Origin: Caballeronia sordidicola | GTDB taxonomy: Bacteria > Pseudomonadota > Gammaproteobacteria > Burkholderiales > Burkholderiaceae | Assembly (NCBI RefSeq): GCF_000729995.1 | Contig: NZ_JNFG01000216.1 | Coordinates: 1-63,728, forward strand | Direction: 5' to 3' | DNA: 63,728 nt | Part shown: in pieces, positions 7,460-16,635 of the stretch | Numbering within the stretch: position 1 is the stretch's first letter | Layout: each line of letters starts with the position of its first letter | Program-made: the position numbers and the translations under genes | Notes under the pieces: model-generated | Databases searched by the model: none | Seen by the model: the letters and a program-made list of their open reading frames with translations, nothing else | What the model was told of the DNA's origin: nothing

Positions 7460-10309
7460 TCATGGCACTTGCCTCTTCATCAGATATCGCTCCACAAAGC
7501 TGAGGATTGCCTTGGACCGGTAATCCTTTGCGAGCCCGCAAAGATGATCGGCGAAAGGACGGTAGCGCTCGTCGAGTTCGGGCAGGTGGGCGGCGTGCTG
7601 CGCAATGGCTTTCATGTCGCCGAGTCGCGCCAGATGATGCAGCGCTTCAATTTGCTCCGGCGGCGGCGCGATCAAGGTCTCGATGGCGGGATCGGCAACG
7701 GGTACTGCCGCTTCACTGGGTCCGGCGACTTCCGCCGCGCGAATTTCGTCGCTCCATTCGATATTCAGGAGGGCCGCGATCTTTGATAACAGCCCATTGA
7801 AGTCGATCGGTTTAGTCAAAAAGGCATTCGCACCGGCCGCCAGGCTTTGCGCCGCATCGGCCCCGGAGGCGCCGGCGGAGACTGCGACGACGGGCAAATC
7901 CTGGAACTCCGGCATCTGGCGCAGGCGGCGTGTGGTTTCGAGCCCGTCCATGCCAGGCATCACAATGTCCATCAGGACGAGCGCCGGCCGCAGGGATTTG
8001 ATTTTCTCGAGAGCGTCCAGTCCGTTAGCAGCCTCCGCCATGTCAAATCCGAGCTGGCTGAGCATATCGACCGCGACCGCGCGGTTTTCCGCCACGTCAT
8101 CCACGACCAGGACGGTCTTGCGCGCTCCCTTGTAGCCACCTATCGTCCGCTCCAGTGAGGCAACAGCCGCATGAGGCGCCACCACCGGCGCGTTCAGCTC
8201 GAATGAGAAGGCGCTGCCGGCGCCGCTGTGGCTCGTGACATGGATCTCGCCGCCCATCAGGCGCGAGAGCTGTTGGCTGATGGCGAGGCCCAGCCCCGTG
8301 CCTCCCAACCGGTGGCGAGCGTCGCTCACCTGTTCGAAAGGCTGGAAGATTGCCTTCAGATGCACATCGTCTATGCCGATGCCTGTGTCCTCTACCTCGA
8401 AAAGCAGTCGCGCTGGCGGCAGGAAACCGACGCGCAGACGCACGCCCCCTTCTTCGGTAAATGAGATTGCATTGGAGAGCAGATTGAGCAGCACCTGGCG
8501 CAGCCGTTTTTCGTCCACGCGCACGCCCGCGGGCAGATCGGGTGCCATCTCGCAGGCGAAGGCAAGCCCCTTTTCCGTTGCCTTCACCCGGATCGTCTCG
8601 GCAATAAAATGGATGAACCGGTCGAGCGGAATGTCGGAGAGGTTGAGCTCCATCTTGCCGGCCTCGATTTTAGCCATATCCAGGATGTCGTTGATGAGCG
8701 TAAGCAGGTGTTCGCCGCTGCGCTGGATCACCCGGATCCCGTCGATCTGTCGTTGGTCGAGGCTCTTATCGCGGCCAAGGATCTGCGCGTAACCCAGAAC
8801 CCCGTTCAACGGCGTGCGCAACTCGTGGCTCATGTGCGCGAGAAAGTCGCTCTTGGCCTGGTTGGCGGCATCGGCGTGTTCCTTTGCGACGGCCAGTTCA
8901 GCTGTTCGTTCGAGGACCATCTCTTCGAGCCGCTCGCGATAGCGCCGCAGTTCCTCGTCGGCACGCTTGTGTTCCGTAATGTCGCGCGAGATGCCGAGCA
9001 GGAATTGCGGCTCGCCGCTTGCATCCGGGATCGGGATCTTCATCGTGTGCACGATGCGCACCCCGTAGCGCGTATGGACCTGCTCCTCCGGCACGTCGAC
9101 CATTTCCCGCGAATCCAGCACGGTACGATCGTCCAGCGCGAAGAAATCAGCTTCATGCGCGGGAAACAGGTCATGGACGGATCTGCCGATGAGTTCCTCG
9201 CGCCTGTAGCCGAGCAGTTGTTCTCCCGCCTTGTTAAAGCGCACGAAGTGCAGGGTCGCAGCCTCCTTGACGAAGATCATATCCGGGATATTTTCGATGA
9301 TGCTGCTCAGGAAGCGCTCGCTTGCCCGTGCGGCATCCTCGGCGTGCTTGCGTTCGACGATCTCCGCCGTCCGGCCCGCAAGCGCCCTGCTCAGTTCGGC
9401 CGTCCGCTGCGCGACGCGGGACTCCAGTTCAGCGTTGAGCTGCTTTAGCTCGTCCTCGGCTTTCCCGCGCTGGCGCCGGTCTTCCAGGAACTGCTCGACT
9501 GCGCGCGCCATGTCGGCAATCTCGTCGTCCCCCTGCACCGGGAGGCCGTTCTGCGCGCTCTCCACGTCACCGTGCCGCAGGGTGTGGCTCACCCGGCGCA
9601 GCCGTGCCACGACATGACGACCGAGAAATACGCGGGTTATCAGCCAGGTGAGCAGCAGGCTCAGCGCGACTTCGGCGCCCACCCATGCGCGCGTGCGATC
9701 CGAGCTTTCGGCCAGATCTTGCACCGCTTGGCGGTAGTCGCGCGTCAAATAGTCCGACTGTTGGCGTGCCGCGGCCGCCAGGGCGCCGGCCTGGGCGAGC
9801 AAATCATTGTCGAGGCTGGCGAGTGACCCTTCGGGCCGGGGCGTGGGCGAGGCCACGGCCACCGCACGCTCGCGCAGCACGGTCTCGCGCACCTGCGCCT
9901 CGATGTTGACCGTGTTGCGAAAGCGCTGGCTCGATCGATGCAGCGCCAGCGTGTCGCCACCGGGGTCGTCGCGCGCAGTCGCCGAGGTGAGACGCCCCAC
10001 CAGACCGTCGAAGGACGCCAACTGTTCAAGGACGTGCCGATGCGTCTCGCGCACGGCGTCGACCGTATCGTCACTGGACAACTGCAACGCCAGGCGCTCG
10101 ATCATCAGGGTGTGCTGCGCCAGATCCTGTGCATCCTCCAGTCGCGCCAGCCGGTCGTCGGCCAACAGGCGAAGCGCGTGCGCCGAACCGTCCAATGAAT
10201 AAAGGGTAGTGGCGCCGACCGCGACTACCAAGGCGGCGAGGCAGGAGACCACGAGCGCGCACTGGGCTGTAAGCGAGTGCGGAAAAGTGAGTTTCAAGGC
10301 CGTTCCCAA
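7460..10309 (-). CDS. Hybrid sensor histidine kinase, TorS-like
   Basis: 949 residues. A membrane helix at ~12-35, a helical periplasmic sensor to ~205, a second helix at ~210-230, HAMP to ~280, a coiled coil, a PAS domain at ~330-448, a second coil, then HisKA with H495 (FLAHMSHELRTPLNG), an N box (NLLSNAISF), the DTGIGI and GTGLGL ATP-lid motifs, and a receiver domain with D781 (LVLMDIVMPGMDG). The last ~100 residues form a helical domain common at this position. The start codon is TTG (10309, or 10297 overlapping the previous stop). It overlaps the periplasmic binding protein gene by 16 bp, so the two are translated together. No response regulator or HPt gene lies next to it. Confidence 0.9.
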   Translation of the reverse strand: MGTALKLTFPHSLTAQCALVVSCLAALVVAVGATTLYSLDGSAHALRLLADDRLARLEDAQDLAQHTLMIERLALQLSSDDTVDAVRETHRHVLEQLASFDGLVGRLTSATARDDPGGDTLALHRSSQRFRNTVNIEAQVRETVLRERAVAVASPTPRPEGSLASLDNDLLAQAGALAAAARQQSDYLTRDYRQAVQDLAESSDRTRAWVGAEVALSLLLTWLITRVFLGRHVVARLRRVSHTLRHGDVESAQNGLPVQGDDEIADMARAVEQFLEDRRQRGKAEDELKQLNAELESRVAQRTAELSRALAGRTAEIVERKHAEDAARASERFLSSIIENIPDMIFVKEAATLHFVRFNKAGEQLLGYRREELIGRSVHDLFPAHEADFFALDDRTVLDSREMVDVPEEQVHTRYGVRIVHTMKIPIPDASGEPQFLLGISRDITEHKRADEELRRYRERLEEMVLERTAELAVAKEHADAANQAKSDFLAHMSHELRTPLNGVLGYAQILGRDKSLDQRQIDGIRVIQRSGEHLLTLINDILDMAKIEAGKMELNLSDIPLDRFIHFIAETIRVKATEKGLAFACEMAPDLPAGVRVDEKRLRQVLLNLLSNAISFTEEGGVRLRVGFLPPARLLFEVEDTGIGIDDVHLKAIFQPFEQVSDARHRLGGTGLGLAISQQLSRLMGGEIHVTSHSGAGSAFSFELNAPVVAPHAAVASLERTIGGYKGARKTVLVVDDVAENRAVAVDMLSQLGFDMAEAANGLDALEKIKSLRPALVLMDIVMPGMDGLETTRRLRQMPEFQDLPVVAVSAGASGADAAQSLAAGANAFLTKPIDFNGLLSKIAALLNIEWSDEIRAAEVAGPSEAAVPVADPAIETLIAPPPEQIEALHHLARLGDMKAIAQHAAHLPELDERYRPFADHLCGLAKDYRSKAILSFVERYLMKRQVP

Positions 10310-11427
10310 ATGCGGCGATAGATGTCGCGATAGCCGTTGGCGGGGTCGTAAAGCAGACGATCACCGCCGTCCGCGGAGATGTTGTCCGCCGTCACGAGAT
10401 GCACCGGAAACACATAACCCGTGACGCTTTCTCCGGCGAGGAGCCGGTTCATCTCATCAACCATTTGCCAGCCGTGCAAATTCAGCGGCTCAGCGACTGT
10501 GCCCGTCTGGAATGTGTGCGCCCGGATGCGCAGGAAGGCGGACTCGCTCCCGTCGCCGGCCGACAGCATCGCCAAGGCGGTGTTCGGCAATCCGGCCTGG
10601 GTCAGTACAGGAGCGGCGTAGTCAAAGTAGATGTCGTTGATTGCCAACGCATACGTCCAGCGTGCGCCGTAACGCGCGAGCAAGCTGCGCGTTATGCCGG
10701 GCATCAGTTCCTGGTTGCGCGAGATGGGTACGTCGCGCATTTCGAGCAAGGTGCAGCCGCTACACGCACGCACGACGGCGGCCATTGCGTCCGCCTTCGA
10801 TTGTGGGAGCCGGTAACTGCTGTCGGTGAAGATGATGACTCTTGCTCGTCCGCCGGACTCCACGATGGCCGCCAGCGCGGTCACGCGCGCGACCTCAAGT
10901 GGATCCGTCGAGACGTTCATTGCCACAGGCGTACCAGGCACCGCACCAGCCTGGGCCGCGGCGTGCCAACCGACAATCGGAATGTTTCGCTCGGAAAAGG
11001 GTCGCAGCCCAGGCAGCACGGCACGCGCGTCGCCACCGACGATAATCAGACCGTCCGGACGGCTCTCCAGCGCATCCGCCAGCATCTTCAGCCGCAGTTC
11101 CGGCACGCCGCCGGTGTCGAATATCTTTACGCTCCAGCCGACGACTTTGGCGGCCTCCAGCATACCGTCGATCACACCGAGGATGCCGCCGTTGCGCAGA
11201 TCCTCGGCGACCACGGCGATGCGTTTCCCACGCTGCGCGCGTGGCCCGTCACGTGGTCCGTTCCAAGGCGCAGCCGGTTGCGCCGCAGCGTCGACGACGC
11301 GCTTCGCCTGGTCCAGATAGTTCCTCGTGGCAACCGCGCCCTCAGGCACGGGGGCAGACAACACCCCCTGCGCCGCAGCAACCGACGGCATACACGCGCA
11401 TGCCCACGCCAGAAGCAAGCCCCTCAT
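10294..11427 (-). CDS. Periplasmic sugar-type binding protein, TorT-like sensor partner
   Basis: 377 residues with a signal peptide (MRGLLLAWACACMPSVAAA). The mature part is a type-I periplasmic binding fold of the LacI/RbsB class: GKRIAVVAEDLRNGGILGVIDGM at the first strand, DGLIIVGGDA in the hinge region and the ALAINDIYFDYAAP segment of lobe two. No permease or ATPase is adjacent; instead the gene overlaps a hybrid kinase. That is the arrangement of TorT/TorS and LuxP/LuxQ, so I infer a signalling rather than a transport role. ATG at 11427 has GGGGAA 6 bases upstream. Ligand unknown. Confidence 0.85.
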   Translation of the reverse strand: MRGLLLAWACACMPSVAAAQGVLSAPVPEGAVATRNYLDQAKRVVDAAAQPAAPWNGPRDGPRAQRGKRIAVVAEDLRNGGILGVIDGMLEAAKVVGWSVKIFDTGGVPELRLKMLADALESRPDGLIIVGGDARAVLPGLRPFSERNIPIVGWHAAAQAGAVPGTPVAMNVSTDPLEVARVTALAAIVESGGRARVIIFTDSSYRLPQSKADAMAAVVRACSGCTLLEMRDVPISRNQELMPGITRSLLARYGARWTYALAINDIYFDYAAPVLTQAGLPNTALAMLSAGDGSESAFLRIRAHTFQTGTVAEPLNLHGWQMVDEMNRLLAGESVTGYVFPVHLVTADNISADGGDRLLYDPANGYRDIYRRIWERP

Positions 11428-12377
11428 GCTGTTCCCCACGGGTCCCGTCAATTGTGCGCCACTGAAGACATAGCAAAATGCCCCGCAGGGGACCCTGCAA
11501 ACACGATACTACACTCCGCTGGCCGCATGTCAGCGGTCATGCGCTCGAGCAGCGAACGGCGGTCTTGCGGTAAGTGAAGAGCCGATTGCGATCCGTCTGC
11601 GAGATCGCCGGAATCGATGCGCCCCGACGTCCGGACACCGGGTTGAGAGGTCGAGCTTTCAGACCCCGGCGGCATCCAGTGGTTAGACACTGGAGTTCGC
11701 GCGACTGCCCTCGTCGCGCCTTGCAGAAAGCCGGGACGCGGCCGGCTCGCCCGCGCCCGCCGCTGTCGCCTCGCACCCCAGACGGTTCGATTGGGTGCGC
11801 CGCTTGATCTCTCGATAGTCCTGCTCGACGAGGTCGTCCGGTTGCTTCCGGCAGGAGCAATTGCGGGGCGGGACTTAGACCCGCTGGAAAGCGCCGCCTC
11901 TTCACGGCGCACACCCTTTCCTGCCGTTCGTCGCCAACTACGGCAGACAGCAGCTTCCGAAATACAGCGGTCATTCCTGGTCGCGTAGCGTCTTGCCAGG
12001 AGGTGGCCACATAGACAAATCTGACCGGAAATGGATCATTTTCCGTGAGTCGCAGACCTAACGAGGTTCAAAACAATAATATTTAGGGATGCTTTCGTTA
12101 CTACACCTGCTCAATCACTCTGACGGCGAGCGCTCGATGAGCAACCGTCGTTTTATTACAATTTGCATTAGCAATAATATTAACGACGTGCACGTCTCCG
12201 TGCTTCACGCGCCGTACCATTGGGCTGCGATCGTCCAATTTCTTCGTTCAGGCATGAGGGAATATACCGAGATGGCGAAGTAATATTATGTATTAATATT
12301 ATTTCCTAGCGAGGCTGCCGTAGCGCTTCGCGGCATCGGCTGCTGTCCGCGTTAGGCAGACAATCGATGCAACGACA
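11428..12377. other. Intergenic region with palindrome and AT-rich patch
   Basis: About 950 bp. A 14-bp palindrome GCAGGG-GA-CCCTGC (11485-11498) lies in the leader of the binding-protein gene and may be an operator. From about 12070 to 12310 the sequence turns AT-rich, with several AATATT or TAATATTA motifs (near 12075, 12173, 12281 and 12292), unlike its surroundings. A 64-codon frame at 12089-12283 spans the patch but lacks a usable ribosome site. No recognised gene. Confidence 0.4.
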
Positions 12378-12724
12378 ATGGAGACGAGGATGCCGAGTCG
12401 CAGAGCGCTGCAACGGGTGGTGGTGATGCTGGTGACCGCTAGCCTCGTGTACTAGCCATCGCCGCCAGCTCACACCATGCCACCATTTTTTCGCAAGCCG
12501 TCGGCAAGATCCTGCTTGACCGCCCGCCAGTGCGGCTCGACAGCCCGCCCGCCGCGCAGCTTGCTGGCATCTGCACTGTCTACCAAACGATCAACCTCAA
12601 CTCCGAGCGTAGCGTGTCTGAGAGCATCTCTGTCGGCCACGAGCTGCGCCTGTGGGGGATCGCGATCGAATGGCGTGCGATAAAGGCGCAGCATGGACCG
12701 GAGGTGAGCTGCGTCATTCAGTAG
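12378..12724 (+). pseudogene. Small secreted protein, apparently frameshifted
   Basis: Starting at 12378 or 12390 (MPSRRALQRVVVMLVTASLV) the frame encodes a signal-peptide-like segment, then meets TAG at 12453. The next frame is open across that point (from about 12452) to TAG at 12722 and has protein-like content, with AIAASSHHATIFSQ and INLNSERSVSESISVGHELR. One single-base change near 12450 would join them into a secreted protein of about 115 residues. Family not recognised. Confidence 0.4.
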
Positions 12725-12862
12725 TGCATTCCATAACCCGCCGAGAATGAGTGAAAGTTCCGAAGAGCACCTGCTTGATCAGTGATGGTTATAAGTAAAT
12801 ACGTTCGTATAACTAATTTTTCCAGTCCAATCAAAATGCATGGTTCATACGAGGAGTTCATG

Positions 12863-14908
12863 ATGTCCAGAGGAGTTGGATTAATTTCTGTCTTGTTGGC
12901 GATGACTGTTGCGCTCGCTGCATGTAACGGAGATAGCAGCGGCACATCTGCGTCTCAAGCCACAGGCGTGGCGAACACGAGTGCATCACTAACTGCTGCA
13001 GCCCAGTCAAATGACAGTACATCAACGGACGCGGCAACGGACGCGGCAAGGGCGTCCCCTCTACCCTGCGACGCTGCCGCAGCAGCCAACACGCCGTGTT
13101 CTGCGGCTCACAGCGTGACACGCCTGCTAACAAAGAACTACAGGGGTCCGCTATTCCAGGTTCAACGAGCGTCCGATAATACAACGTTGGACGTCTATCC
13201 CTATACGTCGGCGAACTTGCCGAACGGCGCCGATCACGCGCTGATCAACTCGGCCAATGTCAAAAGCGCAGACTCGTTCTGCAACAATACAACCTGCTCC
13301 GTCACCTACCTATACGATCAGATCGACCTGGTGGCTCCTCTCAAGGGCGGCGCGTTCGGCAATGTGCCGGCGACCCTCACGCTCAACGCGAATGGAACAG
13401 AGTCGTTGACCGTTCCGAGCACCAGCACAGCGGCGCAAAAGGCGACGACTGTCCCGGTCCTCAACGGCTTCGCGACGATCACGCTTCCAGGAACCAGCGG
13501 GACGCTGACCGTTCAACTGCTCCAGCCTCCCACTCCGCTGACCACCCAGTCGCCGACGCTGCAGGTATCGATCGGAAATGACTTGCCGGCGCTGCCCGGT
13601 ACGCCTGCAAAGCTCGGCTTCGTGCCCCTGCAAGGCGCCCAGATTCCGGCCTTGGGTACTTTGGCGGGACAGGCGTACCGCAACCGGTTCGGCACGGTGA
13701 ACCAGTCGATTGGAGACACGGACATCGCCGAATACATGGTGGCGGGCGCGCACTATAGTCAGTCCTCCACTTGCTGCGGGACGTACGGGAATATGGAAAG
13801 CAGTGCTAATCCCAGCACCTATGCACATGGAGAGGTCGAAGGCGAAATGTTCGCGCTGGCATTCTCAAACGGCAACGCAGCGGTGTTCGGATATTGTGAT
13901 GGCAATTCGAGCCAGGCACCCAACGTCAAGGACCCCGTATGCAACGCACTCGATATCAACTGGCCGGGTGTCGACGCAGAAGCGGGAGTTTATCTTTATG
14001 GCCCGCAGCAGCCTCCGAAGGAAAAGTTCGTCACGGTGCTCTCCAAATACTCGCCGGTAGCCGCGTCGAATATCTTCGTTGTCAAAGGCGGGTCTGCCTC
14101 GCAGAATGTACTTACGGCACTCTATGACCAGGCTCCCCCGGAAGCCCTAAATTTTGGAAACGATGCGGGCCATGCATTCAACGGGCAATGGCAAGGCGGC
14201 CTGTCGCTTGGGGAAGGCGGCGACGCTAGCGGTGCTCCTGTCCAATTCTTCGAAGGAGCGATAATCACCAAGGCGACATCCGATCTGACCGATAACGCAA
14301 TCCAGTCGAGCATTGCAAGCTTTTATGGGCCGCCGGCCGATAAGGCGACGGCAGCCTGCTATGCAAACAATCTGGTCAATTCGCCACTGAGTCTCGCCAC
14401 GCCGGATGCATGGGCGCAACAAAATGGCGGCACCGCCGTGCCTGCGACCGACGTCTCGGGAGTGAACAAGGGAGCGGCAACGGTTACCAGTACGAATGGC
14501 TCGTCAGTGTCGAATATCCGCGAAATCATCAGGGTTCAGGGTGGGCAATCGTATAGTTTCACTGACTATGTTCTGGCTACCACGAACGCGACGGTCTTTC
14601 CTGGCGGATCAATTCAGACCGATGACTCGAACGGCTCCGAGTTTGCGTGGGTTCTCAACACGAATACGGGCGCTATAGTGCGAGGGACATGGGGCAGCGG
14701 ACAGGCGACCTCTCTTACCGCGGTGAAATCGGGCAACTGGTGGAAAGTCACGATGACGCTGACCGCTCCCGCGGGATCGAACAACGCACAAGTGTTTATC
14801 GATCCTCCGACGTCTAGCGCTGCCGGAGTCCGCTCACAGCAAACGGCGTACTTGAGCGCAACGCATTATTGCCCAAGCCTGGCAATCGTGACTGCCTCGG
14901 GAACGTAG
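12863..14908 (+). CDS. GH54-like alpha-L-arabinofuranosidase, predicted lipoprotein
   Basis: 681 residues. A lipobox LAAC (C21) ends a hydrophobic signal, and a Ser/Thr/Ala linker runs to ~65. Residues ~68-490 align with the fungal AbfB catalytic domain: Cys pairs C69/C79 and C140/C145, the rare vicinal C304-C305 in STCCGTYGNME, a VDAEAGVY segment with E373 at the position of the fungal nucleophile (VDMENNLF, Glu221 in Aspergillus AkAbfB), and D454 in GEGGDAS at the acid/base position (GIGGDNS, Asp297). The fungal arabinose-binding CBM42 is absent; residues ~500-681 form a different beta-rich module (SGNWWKVTMTLTAP). A GAGGAG sequence lies 6 bases before the ATG. Predicted role: releasing arabinose side chains from plant polysaccharides at the cell surface. 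No other polysaccharide genes are nearby. Confidence 0.72.
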   Translation: MSRGVGLISVLLAMTVALAACNGDSSGTSASQATGVANTSASLTAAAQSNDSTSTDAATDAARASPLPCDAAAAANTPCSAAHSVTRLLTKNYRGPLFQVQRASDNTTLDVYPYTSANLPNGADHALINSANVKSADSFCNNTTCSVTYLYDQIDLVAPLKGGAFGNVPATLTLNANGTESLTVPSTSTAAQKATTVPVLNGFATITLPGTSGTLTVQLLQPPTPLTTQSPTLQVSIGNDLPALPGTPAKLGFVPLQGAQIPALGTLAGQAYRNRFGTVNQSIGDTDIAEYMVAGAHYSQSSTCCGTYGNMESSANPSTYAHGEVEGEMFALAFSNGNAAVFGYCDGNSSQAPNVKDPVCNALDINWPGVDAEAGVYLYGPQQPPKEKFVTVLSKYSPVAASNIFVVKGGSASQNVLTALYDQAPPEALNFGNDAGHAFNGQWQGGLSLGEGGDASGAPVQFFEGAIITKATSDLTDNAIQSSIASFYGPPADKATAACYANNLVNSPLSLATPDAWAQQNGGTAVPATDVSGVNKGAATVTSTNGSSVSNIREIIRVQGGQSYSFTDYVLATTNATVFPGGSIQTDDSNGSEFAWVLNTNTGAIVRGTWGSGQATSLTAVKSGNWWKVTMTLTAPAGSNNAQVFIDPPTSSAAGVRSQQTAYLSATHYCPSLAIVTASGT

Positions 14909-14913
14909 GCGTC

Positions 14914-14964
14914 AAACGGTACCGTTTTTCCGGAGACTCTTGGCTCTTGAGAGCGTGGAGTCTC
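14914..14964 (+). terminator. Palindromes downstream of the GH54-like gene
   Basis: A perfect palindrome AAACGGTACCGTTT followed by TT (14914-14929) begins 5 bp after the stop codon. A 7-bp stem GAGACTC/GAGTCTC follows (14933-14939 and 14958-14964). Likely the transcription end of this convergent gene pair. Confidence 0.45.
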
Positions 14965-15079
14965 GGAGACACCTAAACCTTCATAAATCGCGTCTCGATC
15001 TGTTTTCACAGCCTGTATGGGGGTATGCCACACATCTTGCGGTCGAGGCCGCGTCGCCCGGACCTTGCAACGTTGACGG

Positions 15080-15997
15080 CTACAGCTTTCCACCGTCGAT
15101 GGGAAACTGCGGCTTCCCGTCTTTGGAAGACAATCCCCACTTTTTAAGCAGCGCGTCATAGACGCCATCTTTCTGCAGTTTCAAAAGCGCTTGCTGAACA
15201 GCTGCCGCCAGCTGCTTCCCCTTTTCATCGACGCCGAAGCCAATGCCATATGGCGCCAGCGGATTAAAGTAGACGACCTTGTATTTCGCGGGCGCCTTGC
15301 TGGCGTTGTAATAGCCCACTGGCGAGTCCACCCACGCCACTTCGCTGACACCGGTTGAAAGCGAGAGAAGCGTCATATTGGAGTCGGGATAGGTCGCGAC
15401 GGTAAGCGGCTTTTTTCCCGCCTTGATACATGCGTCGCTGATCTTTGCACTTGCCTGTCCCGAAGCCGAGCCACGCGGTAGCGCGACCTGGAGGCCACAC
15501 AGGTCATCGAGAGATTTCAGCGACACATTCCTGGCCGGCGACGCGACAATGGTGTCGCCCATGTTCAGGTAATCCACGAAAGTCACGACCGTGTGCCGGG
15601 ACGTGAAGTCGGCAAGCGACAGCAACACGTCAAAGCGATTTGCATTCAGCCCGGGAATCAGTGCGTCGAATGAGGATTGCACAAGTTCGAGCTTCAGGTT
15701 CAGCACGGCGGCGGCCGCAGACAAGAGCTCTGGTGTAAAGCCGGCGATATTGCCATCGTCATCTACGAATTTAATCGGTACGACGTCAGGATTGACTCCT
15801 GCGAGTAACGTTCCGCGATCACGATAAAACTTTGGCACGGTCGCCGCGAGCGCGGCATCGGCCTTGACGTTTGGAACCTTGGGTGTGCCCTCGCCCCAGG
15901 CGACTTGAGCCAGGAACAGCGAGGCAAAGACACACGCCGCCGCCCGAACGATACTCCGGGACTTGCGTATCGTGCTGGTCAGAGGGTAAGGATTCAT
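15080..15997 (-). CDS. Amino-acid ABC transporter substrate-binding protein
   Basis: 305 residues. After a signal peptide (cleavage near AQVAWGEG) comes a family-3 solute-binding protein: GTLLAGVNPDVVPIKFVDDDGNIAGFTPELL opens the first lobe, a GLQVALPRGSASG hinge segment follows, and DGVYDALLKKWGL is the usual last helix. It captures a polar amino acid or derivative in the periplasm for the permease and ATPase of the same operon, of which it is the last gene. ATG at 15997 chosen; GAGG lies 11 bases upstream, and a TTG three codons earlier is too close to it. Confidence 0.88.
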   Translation of the reverse strand: MNPYPLTSTIRKSRSIVRAAACVFASLFLAQVAWGEGTPKVPNVKADAALAATVPKFYRDRGTLLAGVNPDVVPIKFVDDDGNIAGFTPELLSAAAAVLNLKLELVQSSFDALIPGLNANRFDVLLSLADFTSRHTVVTFVDYLNMGDTIVASPARNVSLKSLDDLCGLQVALPRGSASGQASAKISDACIKAGKKPLTVATYPDSNMTLLSLSTGVSEVAWVDSPVGYYNASKAPAKYKVVYFNPLAPYGIGFGVDEKGKQLAAAVQQALLKLQKDGVYDALLKKWGLSSKDGKPQFPIDGGKL

Positions 15998-16078
15998 TCT
16001 TGTCAAACCTCGCTGAGTGAACGTAGCTTGCTAAACGTAGCTTTCAACCAGTGAACCGCAATCACTGCATTGACCCGA

Positions 16079-16585
16079 TTACGCCGCCCTTAGTGTGCTC
16101 TGCGCGAAGTCGCGCCTGTGCCACAAGAGGCAATCTGTCGCCATGTCTTCATTGACGGTTGCGTCCGCCAGCTGACCCACCATAATGCTGTGCGTGAAAC
16201 CATCATGCACGGCAATCAGGTTGCAATCGAATACGACGACCGCACCGATCAACGTGGGCGAGCCCGTGCTGCCGTCTTGCCACTGTGTCGATTCGAAACG
16301 CTCCGCGCCGCGCGACGATGTGAAGCGCTTCGCGACCGCCATCTGATCTGCCGACAGCAAGTTCACGGCAAACTTTTTCGTTCGAAGAATGACATCGTGC
16401 GCGGACGCTGACTTGTTTATGCAGACCAGCATGGTCGCGGGGTCCACGGACAGGCTGCATACCGAGGTCGCGATCATGCCCGACGGAAGGCCCGCCTCTC
16501 GTGTGGTTATCGCGGTGACACCGCTGGCAAAGCACGTCATTGCGTGGCGGAAAGCGTCCGCGTTCACGTTGGTCGAAATTGGCAT
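16079..16585 (-). CDS. Flavin reductase (FMN:NADH) partner of a monooxygenase
   Basis: 168 residues of the HpaC/RutF flavin-reductase fold. The opening helix AFRHAMTCFASGVTAITT, the GMIATSVCSLSVDPATMLVCINKSAS flavin-binding stretch, and KKFAVNLLSADQ plus the terminal LLWHRRDF are all in family order. It supplies reduced FMN to two-component monooxygenases. The LLM monooxygenase gene lies 50 bp upstream in the same operon and is the obvious recipient. Confidence 0.88.
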   Translation of the reverse strand: MPISTNVNADAFRHAMTCFASGVTAITTREAGLPSGMIATSVCSLSVDPATMLVCINKSASAHDVILRTKKFAVNLLSADQMAVAKRFTSSRGAERFESTQWQDGSTGSPTLIGAVVVFDCNLIAVHDGFTHSIMVGQLADATVNEDMATDCLLWHRRDFAQSTLRAA

Positions 16586-16635
16586 GGCTCTTACTCGAAA
16601 TTGATCATGGTGTTGGGCTACATGCGGTGCGGCGC

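Noticed and set aside
8609..9448. Long plus-strand frame inside the histidine kinase gene
   Set aside because: Shadow of the kinase in the opposite strand; the kinase domains are unambiguous.
11537..12010. Minus-strand frame of 157 codons
   Set aside because: Arg/Cys/Ser-rich, no ribosome site, overlaps another open frame in the opposite strand; typical of high-GC chance frames.
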